The notes beneath the pieces were generated by a model, which was not told where the DNA came from, searched no databases, and saw only the letters and a program-made list of their open reading frames with translations. Positions 38,542 to 49,240 of a DNA stretch of 64,000 nucleotides are shown piece by piece (position 1 is the first letter of the stretch; the number at the start of each line of letters is the position of its first letter). This DNA comes from Neomegalonema sp. (GTDB lineage: Bacteria; Pseudomonadota; Alphaproteobacteria; Rhodobacterales; Rhodobacteraceae): positions 152,898-216,897 of the forward strand of contig NZ_JAQTXI010000005.1 in NCBI RefSeq assembly GCF_028688855.1, in the 5' to 3' direction. A program made the position numbers and the translations under genes.

Positions 38542-40185
<1,644 letters not shown>

Positions 40186-40211
40186 GCCCATCCCGCAAGG
40201 AGGCCCCGCGC

Positions 40212-41048
40212 ATGAGCTTCGATCCCGCCGATCTTCCCCCCGCTCCGGAGCTTGCGGCCATGCAGCGGCTGGCCGAGCGCCTCGCCGAGGCGGCGGGCGC
40301 GGCGATCCTCCCTTCTTTCCGCGCCGAGGCGCTGGAGGTGGAGGACAAGCGCCTGCGCGGCGTCTTCGATCCGGTCACCGAGGCCGACAAGGCGGGCGAG
40401 CGCGCCATCCGCGCGATCCTCGAAGCCGAGCGCCCCGAGGATTCCATCTGGGGCGAGGAATACGGCCGCCGCGAAGGGACCAGCGGCTACGAATGGATCC
40501 TCGATCCCATCGACGGCACGCGAGCCTTCATCTGCGGGCTGGCGCATTGGGGGATTCTCGTCGGGCTTTACTGGAAGGGGCGTCCGGTGGCGGGAGTGCT
40601 CGGTCAGCCCTGGCTCGGCGAGATCTTTTCGGCGCGTCTGGGCGGCGGGGCTCTGCTCACGCGGGGCGGCGAGTCGCGCGCCTTGCGGACCCGGCCTTGC
40701 GGCGCCCTGAGCGACGCCGTGATGTTCACCACCGATCCCCGGATCTTCGATTCCGTCTCCGGAGAGCGCGCCGCCTATGACGCGCTCGAACGCTCCGTGC
40801 GTCTGGCGCGCTACGGCGCCGATTGCTACGGCTACGCCATGCTGGCGGCGGGTCGGGCGGATCTCGTCGTGGAGAGCGGGCTCTCGACCTATGACGTGGC
40901 GGCGCTGATTCCCCTCGTGCGGGAGGCGGGCGGCGTCGTCACCGACTGGCGCGGCGGCGACTGCGCCCAGGGCGGACGCGTGATCGCCGCCGGAGACGCC
41001 CGGCTGCACGCCCTCGCCATGGCCGGACTCTCGCGGCTGGATTTCTAG
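40212..41048 (+). CDS. hisN: Inositol monophosphatase family protein, probable histidinol-phosphatase
   Basis: A Mg-dependent, lithium-sensitive-type phosphatase of 278 residues. The start is ATG 40212 with AAGGAGG. Metal-binding motifs are complete: DPVTEADKAGE, WGEEYG, LDPIDGTRAF and STYDVAALIPLV. The closest subgroup by pattern (RAFICGLAHWGILVGL) is the HisN histidinol-phosphatase of alphaproteobacteria, the penultimate step of histidine synthesis. Inositol or other phosphate monoesters remain possible. It lies 26 bases after pyrG and is likely co-transcribed with it. Confidence 0.85.
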   Translation: MSFDPADLPPAPELAAMQRLAERLAEAAGAAILPSFRAEALEVEDKRLRGVFDPVTEADKAGERAIRAILEAERPEDSIWGEEYGRREGTSGYEWILDPIDGTRAFICGLAHWGILVGLYWKGRPVAGVLGQPWLGEIFSARLGGGALLTRGGESRALRTRPCGALSDAVMFTTDPRIFDSVSGERAAYDALERSVRLARYGADCYGYAMLAAGRADLVVESGLSTYDVAALIPLVREAGGVVTDWRGGDCAQGGRVIAAGDARLHALAMAGLSRLDF

Positions 41049-41087
41049 AGCCTCTCCCGCGCGGGTCGGGCTGAATCGCCTCGGACT

Positions 41088-41831
41088 TCAGCCGGGGGCG
41101 GCGAGGGCGCGCACGCTTTCATTGTCGAGGATCTCGAAACGCTGGAAGCGCGCGGGCTTGAGCCGCTCCTCCGCGACGGCTCGCTCGAGAATCCCCAGGG
41201 CCTCGACGGGCTCGGAATAGCGCAGGCCCGGCAGCTCGCGCCGGTCCAGATCGTAGAGCCACCATTGCAGCTTCAGGAAGCGCGCCACGGTCTCTTCGTC
41301 GAAGCGCATCCGGATGAGCCTGGCCGGAGTTCCGCCCACCACCGCATAGGGCGGGACGTCGGCGGCGACCACCGCCCCCGCGGCCACCACGGCGCCGTCG
41401 CCGATGGCCACTCCCCGCCGGACATAGGCGCCATGGCCGATCCAGACGTCATGTCCGATCCGGGTGCGCTTGTGGTTGCTCTCGAAGCGTTCGGGGCCGA
41501 GGAGCTGGGCGTAGCCCGGCGCGTTCCGGAAAACCCCGAGATCGCCGAAGGCGAAGCCATGGGTGCTCATCCAGTCGGTGGGATGCTCCGGCGGCCCGAT
41601 GGTCACGCGATGGGCCAGAGAACAGAACCGCCCGATGTCGGCGCTGTAGATCAGCGTCTCGGCGTTGCCGTAGCTGAAGGCGCCGATGCGGTTCGAGCCG
41701 CGGAAGATCGTGTTGCGCAGAGAGGCGGGGCGCTCGAAGACCAGCTTGCCCTTGCTCATCCAGAGCGGTCTTTCGCGCTCGGGCAGATCGAGCACGCTCA
41801 GGACTTCGGGGGAGGTCTCGGGGGCGGACAT
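41088..41831 (-). CDS. CatB-related O-acetyltransferase (hexapeptide repeat)
   Basis: A 247-residue left-handed beta-helix acetyltransferase of the xenobiotic/streptogramin type (XAT). The hexapeptide zone runs through [40 protein letters not shown] and [33 protein letters not shown], followed by [20 protein letters not shown]. The catalytic His would be in GPPEHPTDW. Substrates in this class range from antibiotics to surface sugars; with no sugar genes nearby none is assigned. Single gene. Confidence 0.9.
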   Translation of the reverse strand: MSAPETSPEVLSVLDLPERERPLWMSKGKLVFERPASLRNTIFRGSNRIGAFSYGNAETLIYSADIGRFCSLAHRVTIGPPEHPTDWMSTHGFAFGDLGVFRNAPGYAQLLGPERFESNHKRTRIGHDVWIGHGAYVRRGVAIGDGAVVAAGAVVAADVPPYAVVGGTPARLIRMRFDEETVARFLKLQWWLYDLDRRELPGLRYSEPVEALGILERAVAEERLKPARFQRFEILDNESVRALAAPG

Positions 41832-42082
41832 CGGGGCTCCTGCTGGAAGAGGCGAGGGCGGGAAACGCCCACAGACATCGTCCGTAAAGCCTTGGACATA
41901 AGATGGAACGCGCAGCCTGCAACCGCTTGCGGCCTGCGCTCTCGGTCAGGCGGCGCGGCGGGAGGTCGCAGAACCCGCCTCCGGAGGGCGGGGGCGCAGA
42001 AGAAACGGAGGGAGAAGGCCCCCGGATCGCGCGGATGGAGCGCAGGAGTCCGGAGGCCGTCTTCAGAGCGCAGGGGCGCGGC

Positions 42083-43123
42083 TCAGGCGGCCTTGCTCTT
42101 CTTGTTCTTGCCGAGTCCGCGCTCGTTGAGCAGCTCGGCGATCTGCACGGCGTTGAGCGCCGCGCCCTTGAGCAGGTTGTCCGAGACGCACCAGAACATC
42201 AGGCCGTTGTCGACGGTCGGGTCGATGCGGATGCGGCTGACGTAGGTGGCGTAATCGCCCGCCGCCTCGACCGGCGTGGCGTAGCCGCCCGCCTCGCGCT
42301 TGTCGACGACCAGGATGCCCGGCGCCTCTTCGAGAACCTCGCGGGCCTCGTCGTCGGTGATGGGATGCTCGAACTCGACCGAAACCGCCTCGGAATGGCC
42401 CACGAAGACCGGAACCCGCACGCAGGTCGCCACCAGATCGATGGAAGGATCGAGAATCTTGCGGGTCTCCGCCGTCATCTTCCATTCTTCCTTGGTGAAT
42501 CCGTCCTTCATGAAGACGTCGATGTGGGGGATGACGTTGAAGGCGATCTGCTTGGAGAACTTCGTCGGCTCGACGTCCTTGCCGGGGACGTATTTGGCCT
42601 TGGTCTGGTCCCAGAGCTCCTCCATGGCCTCCTTGCCCGCGCCCGAGACCGACTGATAGGTCGAGACGACCACGCGCCTGATGGTGGCGCGGTCATGCAG
42701 GGGCTTGAGCGCCACGACCAGCTGAGCCGTCGAGCAATTGGGATTGGCGATGATGTTGCGCTTGAAGGCCAGCTCCACGGCGTCGGGATTGACCTCCGGC
42801 ACGATCAGCGGGACGTCGGGCTCGTAGCGGTAATAGGAGGAGTTGTCGATCACGAGGCAGCCCGCCGCCGCGATCTTCGGGCCGTAGTCCTTGGCCACGC
42901 CCGAGCCCGCCGACATGAGGGCGATGTCCCAGCCGGAGAAGTCGAATTCGTCGATGTCCTGGATTTTCAGCGTCTTGTCGCCGAAGCTGACTTCCGTGCC
43001 TTTCGAGCGGCGGGAGGCGAGCACCGCGATCTCGTCGATCGGGAATTCGCGCTCGGACAGAACGTTCAGCATCTCGCGGCCCACATTGCCGGTGGCGCCC
43101 ACGACGGCGACTCGATAACCCAT
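42083..43123 (-). CDS. asd: Aspartate-semialdehyde dehydrogenase
   Basis: Reduces aspartyl phosphate to the semialdehyde for lysine, threonine, methionine and diaminopimelate synthesis. The 346-residue protein starts RVAVVGATGNVGREML (NADP-binding) and has the active-site cysteine in IIANPNCSTAQLV. QSVSGAGKEAM is also present, with the catalytic His in GHSEAVSVEFEHP. The C-terminus is Lys-rich (NKKSKAA). It is a single gene divergent from the EamA transporter gene. Confidence 0.96.
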   Translation of the reverse strand: MGYRVAVVGATGNVGREMLNVLSEREFPIDEIAVLASRRSKGTEVSFGDKTLKIQDIDEFDFSGWDIALMSAGSGVAKDYGPKIAAAGCLVIDNSSYYRYEPDVPLIVPEVNPDAVELAFKRNIIANPNCSTAQLVVALKPLHDRATIRRVVVSTYQSVSGAGKEAMEELWDQTKAKYVPGKDVEPTKFSKQIAFNVIPHIDVFMKDGFTKEEWKMTAETRKILDPSIDLVATCVRVPVFVGHSEAVSVEFEHPITDDEAREVLEEAPGILVVDKREAGGYATPVEAAGDYATYVSRIRIDPTVDNGLMFWCVSDNLLKGAALNAVQIAELLNERGLGKNKKSKAA

Positions 43124-43338
43124 CTCCTCAGACTCCTGATCAGGGGGATTGCGACGCTTTTTCTACAGGAGCGCCTCCCGCAAGGGAACCGGAATCCTCC
43201 GCTTCGTCCGGAGGCTCCCGCGCCGGAAGGTCGCAAGCCCGCCCGCAGAGGCCGCTTGTCTTCCCCGCGTCATGGCGTAGAAGTAGAGGAGCATGGGCGA
43301 GCCTTGTTCCGGCTCTCTCCGCTTTCAGGATTCCAGAC

Positions 43339-44295
43339 ATGTTCACTCCGGCCTCCAGGGGCCGCGCAAGCGTCGACACGGTCACGCTTGGCGTGGGTCT
43401 CGCCATTTGCGCCTCGCTGCTTTTCGCGGGGCAAGACAGCATCTCCAAGCATCTGGCCGACAATTACGCGCCGGAGTTCTTTCTGGCGATCCGCTTCTGG
43501 GCCTTCGCGGGCTTCGCGCTGGTCTTCGCGGCCTGGCGGGCGCCGGGAGGAATCCGAGGGGCCCTGAAGGCGCCGCGCTCCATCGGGCTGCAGATGGCGC
43601 GCGGCGTGTTGATCATCACCGAGATCTGGATCTTCACCTACGCCCTGACCTACATCCAGCTCGCCGACCTCATGGCGATCTTCTCCTCCAGCCCGCTGCT
43701 GACGACCGCTCTGGCGGCGATCTTCCTGGGCGAACAGGTGGGCTGGCGGCGCTGGCTGGCGGTGGGCGCGGCGGTGCTGGGGGTGGCGATCATCCTGCAG
43801 CCGGGGGCGGGGATCTTCGGATTCGGCGCCTTGCTGGGTCTGCTCTCGGCCTTCCTCTATTCCTGCTACACGCTGCTGACCCGCATGACGGGCCGCACGG
43901 ATTCCATCGAAAGCTCGCTGCTGTATTTCGCTCTGGTGGGGGCGGTGGCGATGACTCCGGCGGGACTGTCGGTCTGGGGCGATCAGAACGTCGCGCCGAT
44001 GGACTGGTTCTGGATCTTCGTGCTCTGCTGCACGGGGATCGGGGCGCATTGGGCGCTGACGAAAGCTCTGAGCTGGGCGCCCGCCTCCACCTTGCAGCCT
44101 TTCTCCTACATCGGCGTGGCGGGGAGCATCCTCGTGGCGGTGGCGGTGCTCGGCGAGCGGCTGGAGGCCACGACCCTCCTCGGCGTGACGCTGATCGTGG
44201 CGGCGGGGCTCTACGCGCTCCATCGCGAGCGGATCCGCGCCAGAGAGGCGAGGGCTGCGGCTCTGGCCGCCGGAGAGGCGGGGCGGCCCGTCTGA
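43339..44295 (+). CDS. DMT superfamily (EamA) transporter
   Basis: A 318-residue inner-membrane protein with about ten hydrophobic helices in two EamA repeats. Examples are LGVGLAICASLLFAGQDSISKHLAD, IFSSSPLLTTALAAIFLGEQVGWRRW and, in repeat two, QPFSYIGVAGSILVAVAVLGERLEATTLLGV. These exporters move metabolites such as amino acids or nucleosides; the substrate is unknown. AGGATT lies upstream of the ATG. The gene is divergent from asd. Confidence 0.92.
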   Translation: MFTPASRGRASVDTVTLGVGLAICASLLFAGQDSISKHLADNYAPEFFLAIRFWAFAGFALVFAAWRAPGGIRGALKAPRSIGLQMARGVLIITEIWIFTYALTYIQLADLMAIFSSSPLLTTALAAIFLGEQVGWRRWLAVGAAVLGVAIILQPGAGIFGFGALLGLLSAFLYSCYTLLTRMTGRTDSIESSLLYFALVGAVAMTPAGLSVWGDQNVAPMDWFWIFVLCCTGIGAHWALTKALSWAPASTLQPFSYIGVAGSILVAVAVLGERLEATTLLGVTLIVAAGLYALHRERIRAREARAAALAAGEAGRPV

Positions 44296-44308
44296 ATCCG
44301 CGGGAGGC

Positions 44309-44357
44309 TTGACGGGGATCCTCGTCCGGATTATAAAATGATCATCATTCATTTTAT
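44309..44357 (+). promoter_or_regulatory. creD promoter with overlapping operator-like palindrome
   Basis: TTGACG (44309-44314), a 17-base spacer and TATAAA (44332-44337) form a near-consensus sigma-70 promoter. Overlapping the -10 and start region is ATAAAATGA-N7-TCATTTTAT (44333-44357). Its centre AATGATCATCATT (44337-44349) is a 6-1-6 palindrome that differs from the Fur-box core only at the middle base. Confidence 0.65.
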
Positions 44358-44374
44358 TGAAGCGAGATGATCCG

Positions 44375-45781
44375 ATGAGCGATCCCTTCGCCGATCCCCC
44401 TTCCGCAGGCTCCGGCGCCTGGAAGGCTCCCGCTTCCGCGCGTCCAGCCGGGCCGGGCTTCTGGCGCTCGCGGGCGGCGCGCTTCCTGATGCTCGGCCTG
44501 ATCACGCTTCTGCTCGGGGCGCCCTTGCTGATGGTGGGGCTGATCGGCTCGGAGCGGGAATATCTCCATCGCCAGACCTCCCGCGAGATCGGGGCGGTCT
44601 GGGGCGGCGAACAGACGCTGATCGGCCCGGCTCTGGCGATCCCCTTCGACCAGAGGGAGCGGCGCAGCGTCGGTTCGGGCGAGGATCGCCGCACGGAGAT
44701 CGTCACGACGCGCCGCATCGCCGTCTTCCTGCCGCGCGAGCTGGCGGTCGCAGGCGAGACCGAAGCGGAGATCCGTCGTCGGGGCATCTATGAAACGCCG
44801 GTCTATGCGGCCCGGGCGGCGCTCTCGGGCGAATTCGACGCCGCCCCCTGGGAGGGCTTCTTCGACGAGGACCAGACTCCGCTCTGGGACCGGGCCTTCG
44901 TCTCCATCCAGATCTCCGATCCGCGCGCCTTCCGCGAAAACATGAGCCTGGATTGGGGCGGACGCAGCCTCAAGCTTCTGCCCGGCGCCTCCCTGAGCGG
45001 CGCCGCCGGACTTCATGCGCCGGTGGGCGATCCCCGGGAGGGCGGCGCGAAGCGCTTCTCGACGGAGCTGGCCTTCAACGGCAGCGGCTCTCTGTTCTTC
45101 GCGCCGCTCGGCGAGACCAGCCGCGTGACGCTCAAGGGCGACTGGCCGCATCCGGGCTTCGGGGGCGCCTTCCTGCCCGTCGAGCGCGAGGTCTCGCCGA
45201 CGGGCTTCACGGCTTCATGGAGCGTGCCCTATGTGGCGCGCAGCCTGCCGCAGAGCTTCGTCGAGGGCGAGACCGCGAGCCTCAATTCCTACGGCGCGGA
45301 GCGCGCTTCGGCTTTCGGGCTGACCTTCGCCCAGCCCGCCAGCCCCTATCAGCAGGTGGAGCGGGCGCTGAAATACGGTCTGCTCTTCGTCGCCATGACC
45401 CTCGTGACGGTCTTCCTCATCGAGACCCAGGGGCGGCGTCCGGCCCATGCGGTGCAATATCTGCTGATCGGGCTGGCGCAATGCGTGTTCTTCCTGCTGC
45501 TGCTGGCCTTCTCGGAGCACATGGGCTTCGCCGTCGCCTACGGGATCGCGGCGGCGGCGACCATCGGACTGATCACGCTCTACGTCTTCGCGGGGCTGAA
45601 GCTCGGGCGGGCGGGCTGGACGGTCTTCGGCCTGCTGACGGTGATCTACGCCTTCCTCTACCTGCTGCTGCGCAATCAGGACTACGCCCTGCTGATCGGC
45701 GCGGTGGCGGCCTTCGCGGCTCTGGCGGGGACCATGTGGACGACGCGCGACGTCGACTGGCGCGCCGCCGCCGTCGAGTGA
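44375..45781 (+). CDS. creD: Inner membrane protein CreD
   Basis: A 468-residue membrane protein of the CreD family, linked in enterics to envelope stress and beta-lactam response; molecular function unknown. The start is ATG 44375; a TTG six codons upstream is less likely. Layout: short Pro-rich N-terminus, one helix (RFLMLGLITLLLGAPLLMVGL), a large periplasmic domain starting YLHRQTSREIGAVWGGEQTLIGPA and containing FTASWSVPYVARSLPQ, then five or so C-terminal helices. RALKYGLLFVAMTLVTVFLIE and PAHAVQYLLIGLAQCVFFLLL are family signatures. No creBC pair is adjacent; control is probably through the promoter/operator just upstream. Confidence 0.9.
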   Translation: MSDPFADPPSAGSGAWKAPASARPAGPGFWRSRAARFLMLGLITLLLGAPLLMVGLIGSEREYLHRQTSREIGAVWGGEQTLIGPALAIPFDQRERRSVGSGEDRRTEIVTTRRIAVFLPRELAVAGETEAEIRRRGIYETPVYAARAALSGEFDAAPWEGFFDEDQTPLWDRAFVSIQISDPRAFRENMSLDWGGRSLKLLPGASLSGAAGLHAPVGDPREGGAKRFSTELAFNGSGSLFFAPLGETSRVTLKGDWPHPGFGGAFLPVEREVSPTGFTASWSVPYVARSLPQSFVEGETASLNSYGAERASAFGLTFAQPASPYQQVERALKYGLLFVAMTLVTVFLIETQGRRPAHAVQYLLIGLAQCVFFLLLLAFSEHMGFAVAYGIAAAATIGLITLYVFAGLKLGRAGWTVFGLLTVIYAFLYLLLRNQDYALLIGAVAAFAALAGTMWTTRDVDWRAAAVE

Positions 45782-45786
45782 ACGAA

Positions 45787-45810
45787 AAAGCCCCGCGCGA
45801 GCGGGGCTTT
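45787..45810. terminator. Bidirectional terminator between creD and trxA
   Basis: AAAGCCCCGC (45787-45796), loop GCGA, GCGGGGCTTT (45801-45810), with an A-run before and a T-run after. The two flanking genes converge on it. Confidence 0.75.
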
Positions 45811-45844
45811 CCATGTCTTCCGACGCCTTCCGGCGAGGCCCGGA

Positions 45845-46174
45845 TCAGGCCTTGGCGATCTCGCCGTCGATCCACTGCTTGAGCGCGCCCTTGGGGGCGG
45901 CGCCGACCTTGGTCGAGACGAGCTGACCCTTGTTGAAGATCATCAGCGTCGGGATGCCGCGCACGCCGTATTTCGTCGCGAGGGCCTGATTGTCGTCCAC
46001 GTTGAGCTTGGCGATGGTGACCTTGCCCGCGAGATCCTCGGCGATCTCTTCGAGCGCCGGAGCGATCTGGCGGCAGGGGCCGCACCATTCGGCCCAGAAA
46101 TCCACGACGACGGGGCCGTCGCTGTTGAGCACGCTGGTTTCGAAATTCTCGTTGGTGACGGTGACGGTCGCCAT
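45845..46174 (-). CDS. trxA: Thioredoxin
   Basis: General dithiol reductant, 109 residues. The active site is WCGPC (Cys31, Cys34) in [18 protein letters not shown]. The cis-proline motif is RGIPTLMIF. The central Asp in VVVDFWA is present. Single gene with its own terminator; upstream is ubiB on the same strand, separated by about 97 bases. Confidence 0.97.
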   Translation of the reverse strand: MATVTVTNENFETSVLNSDGPVVVDFWAEWCGPCRQIAPALEEIAEDLAGKVTIAKLNVDDNQALATKYGVRGIPTLMIFNKGQLVSTKVGAAPKGALKQWIDGEIAKA

Positions 46175-46271
46175 GGGTCTGACCTCGCGCAGGGCCGCGC
46201 CGGAGCGCGCCGCAGGAGATGAATGTTGCGCAAGAGGTAGGCTCTCGCGGGGCGGCGGTCAAGGTTGCGCC

Positions 46272-47804
46272 CTAAAAGACCCAGCCGCCCAGCGCCACCA
46301 GTCCGCCCCCCAGAGCCGCCGCCGCCAGCCATTCCAGCACGGGGCGTCGGGGCGGAGGGGGCTTGGCCGGAGGCTCCGCCGCCTCGCGGGCGAAGCGCTC
46401 GGCGATCTCCGGCAGGCGCGGCCCGAGCAGCGAGAGCGCCCGCAGGGTCCCCGCGAGATCCCGCGCCACGGCGGGCGGCGAAAACTGTTCGCGCATCCAG
46501 GTCTCGGCGACGGGCTGGGCGGCCTGCCACATGTTCATGTGCGGATCGAAGCTGCGGGCCACGCCCTCGACCATGATCATGGTCTTTTGCAGCAGGATCA
46601 GCTGCGGCTGGGTCTCCATGCCGAATTGCTGCGTGACCTCGAAGAGCTGGTTGAGCAGCCGCCCCATGGAGATGTTTTCGGCGCCCAGCCCGAAGATGGG
46701 CTCGCCCACCGCCCGCAGAGCTTGGGCGAAGGCGCCGAGGTCGGCGTCCTCGGAGATGTAGCCCGCTTCGCGATGGACCCGCGCCGCGCGGTGATAATCG
46801 CGCTTCAGGAAGGAGATGAGGATCTCGGCGTAGAAGCGGCGGGTCATCTGGTCGAGCCGCCCCATGATGCCGAAATCCAGCGCCACCAGCCGCCCTTGCG
46901 GATCCACGCGCAGATTGCCCTGATGCATGTCGGCGTGGAAGAAGCCGTCATGCAGGGCCTGCCGCAGGAAGCTCTGGATGGTGGTTTCGGCCAGATGGGC
47001 CATGTCCACGCCCCGAGCCCGCAGAGCCGCCAGATCGCGCGCCGGAGTCCCCTCGATCCACTCCATGGTCAGCACGCGCCGGGAGGTGCGGCTCCAGTGG
47101 ATCGCCGGAGCCCGCATCTTGCCCTGGGCGGCGGCGTTCTCGGCGAATTCCGAGGCCGAAGCCGCCTCGATGCGCAGATCCAGTTCGAGGCGGGTGGTCT
47201 CGTCGAAATTGGCCACCGCCGCCACGGGCCGCAGCCGCCGCGAGTCGGGCGAAACGCGCTCCAGCCAGCGGGCGCCGAAATAGAAGGCGTCGATGTCGCG
47301 GCGGAAGAGGGCCTCGATTCCGGGACGCAGCACCTTCACCGCGACGGGGCGTCCGTCGGGGAGGCGCGCCTTGTGCACCTGCGCGATGGAGGCCGCCGCC
47401 AGAGCCGGGCCGAATTCTGAAAAGATCTCGTCGATGGGACGCCCGAACTCGGCTTCGATCACCGCTACGGCTTCTTCCTGCGGGAAGGGCGGCAGGTTGT
47501 CCTGCAGCGGCGCGAGGGAGGCGGCGGTCTCGGGGCCGACGATGTCCGGCCGCGTGGCGAGCATCTGGCCGAACTTGATCGCCGGAGGCCCCAGCGAGGT
47601 CAGCGCCCGCACGAGCGGCGCCTCCTCGGGATTCCCCTTCGGGCCGAAAGGCTGCGTCGCCTTCAGCGCGAGATCGGCGGCCTTGCGGCGCTTGCCCCGG
47701 AGCCCCGCCTCGTCGAGGACGGGGCCGAAGGCCTCGGCCCGCGCCATGGCTCCGAGGATCTGCAACAGCCGCCAGGCGTGGCGAGGCGCCGAAAGCCAGC
47801 TCAC
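46272..47804 (-). CDS. ubiB: Ubiquinone biosynthesis protein UbiB
   Basis: Atypical kinase/ATPase of the ADCK family needed for ubiquinone synthesis, membrane-bound. I choose GTG 47804 ([14 protein letters not shown]), which sits in a GTGA overlap with the ubiE stop and gives 510 residues, the usual size. The KxGQ motif appears in [15 protein letters not shown], the ATP-site Lys in [11 protein letters not shown], and the catalytic/metal region in [13 protein letters not shown] and [14 protein letters not shown]-terminal hydrophobic helix ([23 protein letters not shown]) anchors it. Co-translated with ubiE. Confidence 0.94.
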   Translation of the reverse strand: MSWLSAPRHAWRLLQILGAMARAEAFGPVLDEAGLRGKRRKAADLALKATQPFGPKGNPEEAPLVRALTSLGPPAIKFGQMLATRPDIVGPETAASLAPLQDNLPPFPQEEAVAVIEAEFGRPIDEIFSEFGPALAAASIAQVHKARLPDGRPVAVKVLRPGIEALFRRDIDAFYFGARWLERVSPDSRRLRPVAAVANFDETTRLELDLRIEAASASEFAENAAAQGKMRAPAIHWSRTSRRVLTMEWIEGTPARDLAALRARGVDMAHLAETTIQSFLRQALHDGFFHADMHQGNLRVDPQGRLVALDFGIMGRLDQMTRRFYAEILISFLKRDYHRAARVHREAGYISEDADLGAFAQALRAVGEPIFGLGAENISMGRLLNQLFEVTQQFGMETQPQLILLQKTMIMVEGVARSFDPHMNMWQAAQPVAETWMREQFSPPAVARDLAGTLRALSLLGPRLPEIAERFAREAAEPPAKPPPPRRPVLEWLAAAALGGGLVALGGWVF

Positions 47805-48598
47805 AAACGCCAGCCTCCATGGAGCGCCACCACTCCGGCGGACATGTCCATCCACTCGACGCGGGAGAATCCGGCGGCTTCGATCATCCGGGCGAAGCGG
47901 CGGCGATCGGGGAACTTGCGGATGCTCTCGACGAGATATTGATAGGAATCCCGGTCGCCCGTCACGACTTCGCCGATGCGGGGAATGACGTTGAAGCTGT
48001 ACCAGTCGTAGACCTTGTCGAAGACCGGCGTCTCGACGGGCGAGAATTCGAGGCAGAAGAAGCGTCCGCCGGGCTTGAGCACGCGGTAGGCCTCGGAGAG
48101 CGCCTGCTCGATGCGCGTGACGTTGCGGATGCCGAAGGAGATCGTATAGGCGTCGAAGCTTCTGTCCGGGAAGGGGAGGGCCATGGCGTCGCCGCAGACC
48201 CAGGCCAGTCCCTCGCGGTGTTGCGCTTCGGCGCGGCGGCGGCCTTCCTCGAGCATGCCTGCGGTCATGTCGCAGACGGTGGCCGAGGCGCCGCCCTCCT
48301 TGCCCTTGAGGCGGTCGAGGAAGCGGAAGGAGATGTCTCCGGTTCCGCCCGCGACGTCGAGCAGCTTCATGCCGGGGCGCGGCGCGAGCTTGTGGATGAG
48401 GGTGTTCTTCCAGATCCGGTGGACGCCGCCGGACATGAAGTCGTTCATGAGGTCGTAGCGCCGGGCCACGCTCTCGAAGACTTCCCGCACGAGAGGCGCC
48501 TTTTCGGCTTCGGGCACCTCGCGATAGCCGAAGCTCGCGGTGGCTTCGGATTGCGGGCCAGATTGCGGGTTGGATTGCGTTTCAGACTTGGGGGTCAT
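47801..48598 (-). CDS. ubiE: Ubiquinone/menaquinone C-methyltransferase UbiE
   Basis: SAM-dependent C-methylation in ubiquinone synthesis. The 265-residue protein has a Gln/Ser-rich N-terminal extension, then [34 protein letters not shown] and the SAM motif [36 protein letters not shown] and [15 protein letters not shown] complete the signature. The stop overlaps the ubiB start. The ribosome site GGAGGAGCC just upstream can pair with GGCTCC 16 bases further up, so it may be partly hidden. A hairpin repeat array lies 60-190 bases upstream. Confidence 0.96.
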   Translation of the reverse strand: MTPKSETQSNPQSGPQSEATASFGYREVPEAEKAPLVREVFESVARRYDLMNDFMSGGVHRIWKNTLIHKLAPRPGMKLLDVAGGTGDISFRFLDRLKGKEGGASATVCDMTAGMLEEGRRRAEAQHREGLAWVCGDAMALPFPDRSFDAYTISFGIRNVTRIEQALSEAYRVLKPGGRFFCLEFSPVETPVFDKVYDWYSFNVIPRIGEVVTGDRDSYQYLVESIRKFPDRRRFARMIEAAGFSRVEWMDMSAGVVALHGGWRL

Positions 48599-48656
48599 GA
48601 CGGCTCCTCCGGGCTTTGGAGCCCTCCCTTAGCCTATACGGAGGGCTTCGCCCAGA

Positions 48657-48792
48657 GGGCGCGGCGACGCGCCCGACAGACGAAGAACCCGGGCGCGGCG
48701 ACGCGCCCGAAAACCAGGGAGCCCGGGCGCGGCGACGCGCCCGACAGACAAGCAGGCCGGGCGCGGCGATGCGTTCGATCAAAAGGGGGCCG
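48657..48792. repeat. Array of four 34-bp hairpin repeats
   Basis: Units begin at 48657, 48691, 48725 and 48759, exactly 34 bases apart. Each starts with an 18-base hairpin, GGGCGCG-GCGA-CGCGCCC, followed by 16 bases of related sequence (GACAGAC or GAAAACC type). The fourth unit is degenerate, but its arms still pair through G-U pairs if read as plus-strand RNA. The period is not a multiple of three, so it is not coding. It sits between the rhodanese and ubiE genes. Confidence 0.88.
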
Positions 48793-48798
48793 CGCTCC

Positions 48799-49200
48799 TC
48801 AGGTTTTCTTCGCCGGATGCTCGACCGGTCCGCCCTGTTTCTTCCAGTCTCCGAAGCCGTTCTTCAGATGGGCGGCCTCGAAGCCCATGTCCTGAAGGGT
48901 CGCGGCCGAAAGCGCCGAGCGCCAGCCGCCCGCGCAATGCAGGATGAAGCGTCGGTCCTCGCCGAAGATCGGCTTGAAATAGGGGCTTTCCGGATCCACC
49001 CAGAACTCCAGCATCCCGCGCGGACAATGGAAGCTGCCCGGAATATGGCCCTCGCGCTCGCGCTCGCGCGGGTCGCGCAGATCCACGAAGAGCGTCTTCG
49101 GATCCGCCAGCAGAGCCACCGCCTCCGGCGTGTCGATCTCCTCGATGCGGGCCTTGGCCGCCGCCACCATCTGCGCCACGCCCGTCTTCAACGGCTTCAT
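48799..49200 (-). CDS. Rhodanese-like domain protein
   Basis: A 133-residue single-domain sulfurtransferase. Key pieces are TLFVDLRDPRERE, GHIPGSFHCPRGMLEF and the active-site Cys89 in FILHCAGGWRSALSA. The loop CAGGWRS gives the active-site pocket; sulfur transfer from thiosulfate or persulfides is likely but the acceptor is unknown. The C-terminal GGPVEHPAKKT is short and basic. It ends seven bases from the hairpin array, so transcripts may read into the repeats and ubiE. Confidence 0.92.
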   Translation of the reverse strand: MKPLKTGVAQMVAAAKARIEEIDTPEAVALLADPKTLFVDLRDPREREREGHIPGSFHCPRGMLEFWVDPESPYFKPIFGEDRRFILHCAGGWRSALSAATLQDMGFEAAHLKNGFGDWKKQGGPVEHPAKKT

Positions 49201-49240
49201 GCGGAATCTCCCTTTCAGATCTTCAGGAACGAGGTCGCCC

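Noticed and set aside
48657..48792. CRISPR array
   Set aside because: The 16-base parts between hairpins are similar to each other, too short for spacers, and there are no cas genes.
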